Below are positions 52,637 to 60,430 of a stretch of DNA of 64,000 bases, in pieces (position 1 is the first letter of the stretch; the number at the start of each line of letters is the position of its first letter). This DNA is from Phormidesmis sp963710175. GTDB lineage: Bacteria > Cyanobacteriota > Cyanobacteriia > Phormidesmidales > Phormidesmidaceae. The notes below the pieces were generated by a model. That model had not been told where the DNA came from. It did not search any database and was given only the letters and a program-made list of their open reading frames with translations. Location of the stretch: NCBI GenBank assembly GCA_963710175.1, contig CAVPZC010000002.1, positions 124,001-188,000 of the forward strand. The letters are read 5' to 3'. The position numbers and the translations under genes were made by a program.

Positions 52637-52668
52637 AAAAAAGGTGGCCTATCCGTAGACAGACCACC
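52637..52668 (-). terminator. groEL terminator
   Basis: On the minus strand: GGTGGTCTGTC, short loop, GGATAGGCCACC (11 pairs including wobble), then six T. An additional 10-bp hairpin (GAGCAGCTCA/TGAGCTGCTC, 52685-52710) lies closer to the stop codon but lacks a T run. Confidence 0.82.
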
Positions 52669-52736
52669 CAATGGTTTCAAGGCAGAGCAGCTCATATCTG
52701 TGAGCTGCTCTATGCCGTTGCTTTCAGCAGCTAAGC

Positions 52737-54368
52737 TTAGTAGTCAAAGTCGCCCATACCGCCGCCGCCAGCAGCAGCGCCTGCTTCAGATTCAGGCTTA
52801 TCAACAACGATGCATTCGGTGGTAAGCACCATACCGGCGATAGAAGCCGCGTTTTGCAAGGCAGAGCGAGTCACTTTGGCAGGGTCTACAATCCCAGCTT
52901 CCAGCATATTGACAAACTCATTGGTGGCAGCGTTGTAGCCGATGCTGGTGTCTTTTTCCTTGACTCGCTCAGCGACCACCGCACCATTCTGACCGGCGTT
53001 TTCGGCAATCCGTCTCAGGGGAGAAGTGAGCGCCCGGGTGACGATCATCGCGCCCACCAGCTCTTCACCCACCAGGTTAGAATCAGCCCACGTTGCCAGA
53101 CCCGGCGATAGGTGAGCTAGCGTCGTTCCCCCGCCAGGAACAATGCCTTCTTCCACAGCGGCTTTAGTCGCGTTGATAGCGTCTTCCAGGCGCAGCTTAC
53201 GATCTTTCATCTCGGTCTCAGTTGCTGCGCCGACTTTGATCACAGCTACACCGCCAGAGAGCTTGGCTAAGCGTTCTTGCAGCTTTTCTTTGTCATAGGT
53301 CGATTCAGATTCGTCAATCTGACGGCGAATTTGGTCGCAGCGGCTCTTGACGGCGGCTTCGTTGCCTTCAGCGACTAAAGTTGTGCTGTCTTTGGTGATG
53401 GTCACCCGCCGAGCAGAACCGAGCTGTTCAAGGCTAACGGTGTCCAGCTTGAGGCCAGCGTCTTCGGTGATCAAGGTGCCGCCTGTGAGAACGGCAATGT
53501 CTTCGAGCATGGCTTTACGGCGATCGCCAAACCCGGGCGCTTTCACAGCTGCAACATTGAGCACACCGCGCAACCGGTTGACTACCAGCGTAGCGAGCGC
53601 TTCTTTCTCAATATCTTCAGAGATAATCAGCAGCGGCTGACCGGCGCGGGCAACCTGCTCTAGCACCGGCACCAGATCTTGCACCAGGGCAATTTTCTTG
53701 TCGGTAATCAGGATTTTAGGATCGTCAAAAGACGCTTCCATGCGCTCAGGGTCAGTGACGAAATAAGGGGAAATGTAGCCCTTATCAAAGCGCATCCCCT
53801 CGGTGATTTCTAGCTCGGTGAACATCGACTTGCCTTCTTCCAGGGAGATAACGCCCTCGCGGCCCACTTTCTCCATGGCGCTGGCAATCATTTCGCCCAC
53901 TTCAGCGTCGTTACCAGCTGAGATGGTGCCCACCTGAGCGATCGCTTTAGAATCACCCACCGGCTGAGCCTGCTGAGCAATTTGATCGACCAGATAGGTA
54001 GTCGCTTTGTCTATGCCGCGCTTGAGCGCGATCGCATTGGCACCTGCTGCCACGTTGCGCAGACCCTCTTTGACAATGGCGTGAGCCAGCACTGTAGCAG
54101 TCGTTGTGCCGTCGCCCGCAGCGTCGTTGGTTTTTGAAGCAGCCTGACGGATGAGCGCTACGCCCGTGTTTTCAACGTTATCTTCTAGCTCGATTTCTTT
54201 GGCAATAGTCACCCCGTCATTGACGATTTGAGGAGAGCCAAATTTCTTTTCTAAGACGACGTTGCGACCTTTTGGCCCAAGCGTAACTGCAACGGCCTCA
54301 GCCAAAATGTCCATACCGCGCTCAAGTGCGCGGCGGGCATTTTCGTTATAGATAATGCGTTTTGCCAT
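52737..54368 (-). CDS. groEL: Chaperonin GroEL (Hsp60)
   Basis: 543 residues, the usual length. ATP site segments LGPKGRNVVLEKKFGSP and DGTTTATVLAHAIV near the start, and a GGM-type tail (GGGGMGDFDY). It forms a double-ring folding chamber with GroES. Directly downstream of groES, so it is the operon copy (GroEL1 type). The CIRCE operator upstream of groES should control both. Confidence 0.97.
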   Translation of the reverse strand: MAKRIIYNENARRALERGMDILAEAVAVTLGPKGRNVVLEKKFGSPQIVNDGVTIAKEIELEDNVENTGVALIRQAASKTNDAAGDGTTTATVLAHAIVKEGLRNVAAGANAIALKRGIDKATTYLVDQIAQQAQPVGDSKAIAQVGTISAGNDAEVGEMIASAMEKVGREGVISLEEGKSMFTELEITEGMRFDKGYISPYFVTDPERMEASFDDPKILITDKKIALVQDLVPVLEQVARAGQPLLIISEDIEKEALATLVVNRLRGVLNVAAVKAPGFGDRRKAMLEDIAVLTGGTLITEDAGLKLDTVSLEQLGSARRVTITKDSTTLVAEGNEAAVKSRCDQIRRQIDESESTYDKEKLQERLAKLSGGVAVIKVGAATETEMKDRKLRLEDAINATKAAVEEGIVPGGGTTLAHLSPGLATWADSNLVGEELVGAMIVTRALTSPLRRIAENAGQNGAVVAERVKEKDTSIGYNAATNEFVNMLEAGIVDPAKVTRSALQNAASIAGMVLTTECIVVDKPESEAGAAAGGGGMGDFDY

Positions 54369-54517
54369 AGTTGTAAATGAGTTGTGTATGGGAACTGAAA
54401 TGGAATATTGAGTAGCGACGGTAAATGAGAAGGCGTCGCTGTTGTTCTAAGCTGTGTAGCGCTAAAGGCTACGGCTCTAAAGCTGTAGCGCTAAAGGCTG
54501 TAGTGCTGAAAATGGCC

Positions 54518-54829
54518 CTATGAAACGGTAGCCAGAATGTCTTTTTCAGAAAGCAAAATGTACTCGTCATTGCCCAGCTTAATTTCGGTGCCAGCGTACT
54601 TGGAGTACAGAACTTTATCGCCCACGGTCACATCTAAAGACCGACGGGCGCCGTTATCGTCAACTTTGCCTGGCCCAACAGCGGTGATTTCGCCGACCTG
54701 AGGCTTTTCCTTGGCTGCGTCAGGCAAGATAATGCCGCCTGCCGTTTGCTCTTCAGAAGCGCTGACTTTGATGAAGACGCGATCGCCCAGGGGCTTGAGA
54801 TTTGAATTGCCTAGAGTGATGGCTGCCAT
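54518..54829 (-). CDS. groES: Co-chaperonin GroES (Hsp10)
   Basis: 103 residues from the ATG at 54829. GroES signature LKPLGDRVFIKV, mobile loop SASEEQTAGGIILPD, and GDKVLYSKYAGTEIK. It caps the GroEL ring. The frame is open further upstream (to 54922) but homology starts here and GAGAAAG lies just before the ATG. Confidence 0.96.
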   Translation of the reverse strand: MAAITLGNSNLKPLGDRVFIKVSASEEQTAGGIILPDAAKEKPQVGEITAVGPGKVDDNGARRSLDVTVGDKVLYSKYAGTEIKLGNDEYILLSEKDILATVS

Positions 54830-55011
54830 ATTACTTTCTCCGCGATGACTCGAATTAATACTGATGTGCTGATAACAGAACTGCACCAAAAACCGCCTTG
54901 AGGTCCGCAGACGCCCCGGCACAGTTAAAGCCCAGCAAACTGAGCGAACCCGCGTTAGCTACCATCGCTATGGGCAGCGCGCAGACACTTTGCAGGGCCT
55001 ATGAGCAGAAG

Positions 55012-55038
55012 TTAGCACTCTCTGCTTCCGAGTGCTAA
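55012..55038 (-). promoter_or_regulatory. CIRCE operator (HrcA site)
   Basis: TTAGCACTC, nine bases, GAGTGCTAA: a perfect CIRCE inverted repeat about 180 bp upstream of the groES ATG. The heat-shock repressor HrcA binds it. hrcA is not in this window. Confidence 0.96.
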
Positions 55039-55251
55039 TCTATCGAATTGGAGCGGGCGATCGCAACAAGCAAACCGGTACGGGTTCCCGAACTCATCTG
55101 GTGATCGTCATCTACTTCACTCACCCGATAGCCAATCAAATGGCCAAAGGCGAGGCATCTAGTGATAACCTTGATGATGGCACTTTGAGCAGATCTTATC
55201 GATTGAGTTACGAGGTTGCCATATCAGCTAAACCGTAGGACAGGCGCAGGA

Positions 55252-56706
55252 ATGGTCTCCACCGCAGAGAAAACAAGCACCGGCTATATCACTCAAATCA
55301 TTGGCCCAGTTTTAGACGTAAAATTTCCAGGCAACGAGCTGCCTCAGATTTATAACGCACTTAAGGTTACCGGCACCAATCCTGCTGGCGTAGAGGTCTC
55401 AGTCACCTGTGAAGTTCAGCAGTTGCTGGGCGACTCTCAAGTTCGCGCGGTCTCTATGAGCACCACCGATGGCCTCGTGCGCGGCATGCAAGTCGAAGAC
55501 TTAGGCGCACCCATCAGCGTCCCCGTGGGCAAAGCAACCTTAGGCCGCATCTTCAATGTCTTAGGCGAACCCGTAGACGAAAAAGGCCCGGTAGATGCAG
55601 AGAGCACCTTGCCAATTCACCGAGACGCGCCCAAACTCGTCGATCTAGAAAATAAGCCTGCCGTATTTGAAACCGGCATCAAAGTCGTAGACTTACTCGC
55701 TCCCTACCGACGCGGCGGCAAAGTCGGACTCTTCGGCGGTGCAGGCGTTGGCAAAACCGTACTCATTCAAGAGCTGATCAACAATATTGCTAAAGAGCAC
55801 GGCGGCGTCTCTGTCTTTGGCGGCGTTGGCGAACGCACCCGCGAAGGCAATGACCTCTACAACGAATTCATTGAGTCCGGTGTGATCAACGCTGACGATT
55901 TGAGCCAATCAAAAGTAGCTCTGGTGTACGGTCAGATGAACGAGCCGCCCGGAGCCCGGATGCGAGTAGCACTCTCGGCGCTGACGATGGCTGAGTACTT
56001 CCGCGATGCCAACAAGCAAGACGTTCTGCTATTTATCGACAACATCTTCCGCTTTGTACAGGCTGGCTCCGAGGTATCGGCGCTGCTTGGCCGGATGCCT
56101 TCTGCCGTAGGCTATCAGCCCACGCTGGGTACCGACATGGGCGACCTGCAAGAGCGAATCGCTTCTACCACTGAAGGATCTATCACCTCTATTCAGGCCG
56201 TTTACGTCCCAGCAGACGACTTTACGGACCCCGCCCCGGCAACTACCTTTGCCCACCTAGATGCGACCACGGCCCTCTCCCGCGCCCTGGCTTCTAAAGG
56301 GATTTACCCGGCAGTAGATCCGCTGGATTCTGCTTCTACTATGCTCCAGCCAGATATCGTTGGTGAAGAGCACTACGATACCGCCCGCGCTGTGCAGTCT
56401 ACTCTACAGCGCTACAAAGAGCTGCAAGACATCATTGCCATCTTGGGCCTAGATGAGCTTTCTGAAGAAGACCGTAAGGTAGTAGCCCGCGCCCGCAGAA
56501 TTGAGAAGTTCCTCTCTCAGCCTTTCTTCGTAGCTGAAGTCTTCACCGGTAGCCCCGGCAAATACGTCACGCTAGAAGACACCATTAAGGGATTCAACAT
56601 GATCCTGGCTGGTGAGCTAGACGACGTGCCTGAGCAGGCCTTCTATCTCAAAGGCGGCATTGAAGAAGTAATTGCTACTGCTGAGAAGATGAAAGCCGAA
56701 GCGTAG
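55252..56706 (+). CDS. atpB: ATP synthase F1 subunit beta
   Basis: 484 residues from the ATG at 55252 (AGG just before it). P-loop GGAGVGKTV, catalytic GERTREGNDLY, and ALLGRMPSAVGYQPTL. It carries the catalytic nucleotide sites of the F1 motor on the thylakoid and plasma membranes. Followed by atpC, the cyanobacterial arrangement separate from the main atp cluster. Confidence 0.97.
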   Translation: MVSTAEKTSTGYITQIIGPVLDVKFPGNELPQIYNALKVTGTNPAGVEVSVTCEVQQLLGDSQVRAVSMSTTDGLVRGMQVEDLGAPISVPVGKATLGRIFNVLGEPVDEKGPVDAESTLPIHRDAPKLVDLENKPAVFETGIKVVDLLAPYRRGGKVGLFGGAGVGKTVLIQELINNIAKEHGGVSVFGGVGERTREGNDLYNEFIESGVINADDLSQSKVALVYGQMNEPPGARMRVALSALTMAEYFRDANKQDVLLFIDNIFRFVQAGSEVSALLGRMPSAVGYQPTLGTDMGDLQERIASTTEGSITSIQAVYVPADDFTDPAPATTFAHLDATTALSRALASKGIYPAVDPLDSASTMLQPDIVGEEHYDTARAVQSTLQRYKELQDIIAILGLDELSEEDRKVVARARRIEKFLSQPFFVAEVFTGSPGKYVTLEDTIKGFNMILAGELDDVPEQAFYLKGGIEEVIATAEKMKAEA

Positions 56707-56833
56707 ATGTAAAAATCCCCTCCTGGGAGGGCGACCCAGGTTAAACATATCTTGAAGCCGCTGGTTTTTGAGCTTTAGCCTGGGTTGTATTTGCCGTTAC
56801 TCGGCAGTGAAATACTATTTATCTGAGAAAGCT

Positions 56834-57250
56834 ATGTCTTTAGTTGTGCGCGTTGTTGCGCCTGATAAAACGGTTTGGGATGACGAAGCCGAAGAAGTCA
56901 TTTTACCTAGCACCACCGGACAGCTCGGCATTTTGGGCGGCCACGCACCGCTGCTGACTGCTTTGGATACGGGCGTATTGCGCGTTCGCTCAACCGAGGG
57001 CAGCAAAGAATGGACGTCTATCGCACTGATGGGCGGCTTTGCTGAAGTTGATGCTGACGAAGTGACTATATTAGTCAATGGCGCTGAGCGAGGCGACAGT
57101 ATTGACCAGGCGGAAGCTGCCCAGGCTTACGAAGCTGCCCAGGCCAAGTCTGACAGTGTTTCTAGCGATGATCGCAAAGCGGTGATGCAGGCCAAGCAAG
57201 GTCTGAAAAAAGCCCGCGCTCGCTTGCAGGCCGCTGGCGGTAGCGTATAG
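56834..57250 (+). CDS. atpC: ATP synthase F1 subunit epsilon
   Basis: 138 residues from the ATG at 56834. N-terminal beta sandwich (VRVVAPDKTVWDDEAEEVILPSTTGQLGILGGHAPLL) and C-terminal helical arm with AAQAYEAAQAKSDSVSSDDRKA. It is the rotor subunit that regulates ATP hydrolysis. 127 bp after atpB, with a strong terminator following. Confidence 0.95.
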   Translation: MSLVVRVVAPDKTVWDDEAEEVILPSTTGQLGILGGHAPLLTALDTGVLRVRSTEGSKEWTSIALMGGFAEVDADEVTILVNGAERGDSIDQAEAAQAYEAAQAKSDSVSSDDRKAVMQAKQGLKKARARLQAAGGSV

Positions 57251-57310
57251 AACCGTCAGCTGATTGTGGCCTTGCCATTTTTGACTCCCCAGTTGTGCAG
57301 AGAGCTTAAG

Positions 57311-57346
57311 AAAAACCCCTCGATATTGAATATCAAGGGGTTTTTC
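57311..57346 (+). terminator. Bidirectional terminator after atpC
   Basis: AAAAACCCCT ... AGGGGTTTTT, extended inside by GATATT/AATATC, giving a long stem with A and T runs on both sides. It serves atpC and the convergent gene ending at 57388. Confidence 0.93.
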
Positions 57347-57387
57347 TTAGCTTTGTCGGACAAGTATCTATCCGCCAGTCAGCTTGA

Positions 57388-57717
57388 TCACGAGCTACCG
57401 GTGAAGGCTACTTCAGGAAATTTGATCTGAGCTTCACTCATCGGCTTGGACTTACCTTCTTCCTGCCAATAGTTGATAATCTCAGTGGCCTTATTGAGCA
57501 GAGCCACGCTCTCTTCATCAGTAATCCACGACTTGGACTCAACTTCAGCTTTGAGCTGTTCCCAAGCGTCATTGCGCGGCCAGAAAAAATATGAAGTCAG
57601 CGGGCTAGTGCCTTTACCCACGACCTGATCGACGGCCAGGGCCACGTCTTTATCTAACCAAAGTACCTTTAATATGAACCGAGCATCCGATTCAACCGAT
57701 TCCACCACAGACTCCAA
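57388..57717 (-). CDS. ycf65: 30S ribosomal protein PSRP-3 (Ycf65)
   Basis: 109 residues. RFILKVLWLDKDVALAVDQVVGKGTSPLTSYFFWPRNDAWEQL is the diagnostic region of plastid-specific ribosomal protein 3, found in cyanobacteria and chloroplasts and bound to the 30S subunit. Start: a TTG at 57717, supported by a GGAGG ribosome-binding site 7 bases upstream; no ATG precedes the conserved part. Confidence 0.95.
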   Translation of the reverse strand: MESVVESVESDARFILKVLWLDKDVALAVDQVVGKGTSPLTSYFFWPRNDAWEQLKAEVESKSWITDEESVALLNKATEIINYWQEEGKSKPMSEAQIKFPEVAFTGSS

Positions 57718-57859
57718 ACGAAAACCTCCAATTGCGATCCCTAAAGCGGGCTAAACTACAGTTCTCTATTATACTACAACCCTAAATTTTTACCATCAGC
57801 TTAAAAGCCAGTCTCAATCTAAAACGCTAAGAAACTCGCAAAAAGCTGACCCCACATCT

Positions 57860-58435
57860 ATGACGATCACCCTGGTAACCGGCCCCGCCCGCTCGGGCAA
57901 AAGTGAATGGGCCGAACGCTTAGCCTATAAAAGGTCTGCTCAACAGCGCCAGCAAGTCACATACATCGCGACCGCTCAAGTCAACTCCAATGACGCCGAA
58001 TGGCGGGCTCGCATTGCAAAGCATCAGCAAAGACGCCCGGCTCAATGGCAATGCCAGGAAGTTCCTTTTGGCCTGACAGCGGCGATCGCTTCCTACAATC
58101 ACACTCACTGTTTGCTGGTCGATTCTCTCGGCACCTGGCTTGCCAACTTGATCAACCAGGAGCCCGCAGCCTGGAGCGCCACTCAGCAGCAGCTGATCGC
58201 CGCTCTTAGCCACTCAGCAGCGGAGGTAATCTTAGTGGCCGAAGAAACGGGCTGGGGCGTTGTGCCTGCCTACGAGCTAGGCCGAACTTTTCGCGATCGC
58301 CTGGGCAATCTCAGCCGCGCTGTCGGGGCGATTTCTACCGATGTTTACCTGACAACGGGCGGCTATGCAATCAATCTTTCAGAGCTAGGAGAGCCGATTG
58401 GACAATGGCCTGATGATAATCACCTGGATTATTAA
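57860..58435 (+). CDS. cobU: Adenosylcobinamide kinase / guanylyltransferase CobU
   Basis: 191 residues. P-loop GPARSGKSEWAERL at the N-terminus, YIATAQVNSNDAEWRARIAKHQ with the guanylylated His region, LLVDSLGTWLANLI and EETGWGVVP. It phosphorylates adenosylcobinamide and attaches GMP, in late cobalamin assembly. Single gene here; no cobalamin riboswitch is visible upstream. Confidence 0.94.
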   Translation: MTITLVTGPARSGKSEWAERLAYKRSAQQRQQVTYIATAQVNSNDAEWRARIAKHQQRRPAQWQCQEVPFGLTAAIASYNHTHCLLVDSLGTWLANLINQEPAAWSATQQQLIAALSHSAAEVILVAEETGWGVVPAYELGRTFRDRLGNLSRAVGAISTDVYLTTGGYAINLSELGEPIGQWPDDNHLDY

Positions 58436-58511
58436 ATATTTTCATCGAATTATTGAGGCTCAGAAGCTAGCCGCTAAAATTGGTGAAGAATATGAATTAT
58501 TTTTTTGAACC

Positions 58512-58928
58512 ATGGCCTCCCGCACAGAAGTTAAACACTATTTGGCCCATTGGTTTCAGCTGGGCAAGCAGGTGGTCAGCGACGATGGCCAAACATACCA
58601 GCCCAAAAAGATTATTCAAGGCGATCGCTTCAGCCCCGAATTTGAAACCTGCTGGGCAGATATTCTCCAGCGCGAAGGCACCTGCTACTTGAGCGGCACT
58701 GACCAAACTATTGCTGAGCTGCTCTCATCTAACTGGGATGTAGTCGGCTGTGCCCGCTGCGGGATGCCCGTTCCCCTACCTCAGCGGCAGACCACTTCCC
58801 TGGCCTGTCCCTGCGACGATCTATCCAACTGGCCTAACACAGAACTACCGCAGCCCAGGCTACCTGTTGACACGCATCGTCACCTTGGCCAAATGAACGA
58901 CCGCTTGCAGTCCACCAGTCAGCCTTAG
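58512..58928 (+). CDS. Conserved protein with Cys motif, unknown function
   Basis: 138 residues. A basic-aromatic N-terminus (VKHYLAHWFQLGKQV) and a later CARCGMP...CPCDD arrangement that could be a small zinc site. I know no function; similar small proteins occur beside cobU in cyanobacteria, from memory. The C-terminal 30 residues look disordered. It starts 76 bp after cobU. Confidence 0.7.
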   Translation: MASRTEVKHYLAHWFQLGKQVVSDDGQTYQPKKIIQGDRFSPEFETCWADILQREGTCYLSGTDQTIAELLSSNWDVVGCARCGMPVPLPQRQTTSLACPCDDLSNWPNTELPQPRLPVDTHRHLGQMNDRLQSTSQP

Positions 58929-58940
58929 CCTCAAATCCGA

Positions 58941-59903
58941 CTACACAGCCACTTCGAGCTTAGGTTGTTCATTTGTACGGACAATATCGTAGGTCAAAAA
59001 GTCTTTAGCCATCAGCGTATTGGGAAAAATTGCTTTGGCCTCATCCAGCAAATCGCCTAAGCCCAGGCTGTTTCCCGGCGCATAGCGGGGGCTGAAGTGA
59101 GTCATGATCAGCTGCTTTACCTGAGCAGCCAGCGCCACCTGAGCGGCCATCGTAGAGGTTGAGTGCAGCCGCTGATAGGCCAGTCCCGCATCTTGGTGGG
59201 CAAAGGTCGCCTCATGAATCAGTACATCGGCGTGATCGGCAAGCTCAATAGCATTCTCACAGAACACAGTGTCTGTGCAGTAGACAAACTTACGGCCCAC
59301 AATGGTCGGTCCGCACAGATCTGCGCCGTTGACCTTACGACCATCTGGCAGCGTCACCACTTCCCCGCGCTTGAGCTTGCCGTAGACTGGTCCTGGTGAA
59401 ATACCCAGCGTCGCCGCTCGTTTGACATCAAAGTGGCCCGTGCGGTCTTTTTCTACAACGCGGTAGCCATGAGCGGGAATGCGATGCTTGAGCCTTTGGC
59501 AAGTGACAATATAGTCGTCATCTTCGTAGACCTTGCCCGGCTCAGTCACATGCACTTCAATCGGGTAGGAAGACTGAGTTTTAGAATAGCGACGGCAGGC
59601 ATCTAGATATTTGCCCAGCTCGGGCGGGCCGTAAATGTCAATCTGCTGCTGACCAGTGCCGGCCATGCCGCAGCTGGCGAGTAAACCGGGCAATCCAAAG
59701 ATATGGTCACCGTGCATATGAGTGACAAAAATGCGGCGAATCTGGCTCGACTTAAAATCACTTCTCAAAAACTGATGCTGAGTGCTTTCGCCGCAGTCAA
59801 ATAGCCACACCTCGGCCCTCTGAGGTAGGCGCAGTGCCACACTAGAGACATTGCGCGATCGCGTCGGCACACCCGAGCTGGTTCCTAAAAAAGTAATCTG
59901 CAA
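58941..59903 (-). CDS. rnz: Ribonuclease Z
   Basis: 320 residues from a TTG start; homology (QITFLGTSSGVPT) begins immediately, and a GGAAG site lies ~11 bases upstream. Metallo-beta-lactamase fold with the zinc motif THMHGDHIFGL, later YCTDT and HEATF, plus the exosite loop near KLKRGEVVTLPDGR. It removes 3' trailers from tRNA precursors. It converges with the Cys-motif gene, 12 bp apart. Confidence 0.94.
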   Translation of the reverse strand: MQITFLGTSSGVPTRSRNVSSVALRLPQRAEVWLFDCGESTQHQFLRSDFKSSQIRRIFVTHMHGDHIFGLPGLLASCGMAGTGQQQIDIYGPPELGKYLDACRRYSKTQSSYPIEVHVTEPGKVYEDDDYIVTCQRLKHRIPAHGYRVVEKDRTGHFDVKRAATLGISPGPVYGKLKRGEVVTLPDGRKVNGADLCGPTIVGRKFVYCTDTVFCENAIELADHADVLIHEATFAHQDAGLAYQRLHSTSTMAAQVALAAQVKQLIMTHFSPRYAPGNSLGLGDLLDEAKAIFPNTLMAKDFLTYDIVRTNEQPKLEVAV

Positions 59904-60239
59904 AGCTCTGAATTCTTCCCAAACACATCATCTCTATATTGACAGAGATTACCGCAATGCGTACCGGGATGCCGTTTGCCCTACCTATGTCAGGACTTCC
60001 TCATAGTGAGGGCTACCAAGGCAAATTACTGTAAATCTGCGCTTATCGGCTGTTTTCCAAATAGGGATAAGGCTTTTAGGCGATTGTATACAGCCGATGG
60101 TGAGGCGATCACGCCCTTACGCCGTCGCCATCACCCAAAAATCGTGAAGAATTATTATCAGAAAACGGTAATTCTTGATACACTGCTCAACGGGGATTCA
60201 ACAAGGGTTTCTCACTCAAAGAAATCAGATGGCAAACGC

Positions 60240-60382
60240 CGTCTATTTTGACGTGTCAGTTTTCTTGTAACCGCTGTTCCGTGTGGGAGCACACAGCTAA
60301 GCTTTCTCCACTATTGAGAGATCAATACTATTTATTAGAAATCGACCCCAGCACCTGAATCACTTCAGGTGCTTTTTTTTAG
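60240..60382 (+). ncRNA. Candidate small RNA upstream of polA
   Basis: A strong terminator at 60350-60380 has no protein gene before it: the nearest upstream genes are on the other strand. The ~110 bases before it contain GTGTGGGAGCACAC, able to fold into a hairpin. I could not match it to Yfr1, 6S RNA, tmRNA or other known families. The 5' end is a guess. The rest of the 59904-60240 gap holds nothing I can support. Confidence 0.35.
60350..60380 (+). terminator. Rho-independent terminator before polA
   Basis: A perfect 10-bp stem AGCACCTGAA / TTCAGGTGCT with a 4-base loop, followed by a run of seven more T. It lies 51 bp upstream of polA on the same strand. Confidence 0.92.
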
Positions 60383-60430
60383 GTTGATTATCCCCATTTC
60401 TGCGCCTCTAGCCGATAATAGACGGGTCAC

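Noticed and set aside
59976..60251. A 91-residue frame upstream of polA
   Set aside because: No ribosome-binding site, no recognisable domain and basic, atypical composition. The region is better explained as a leader or small RNA.
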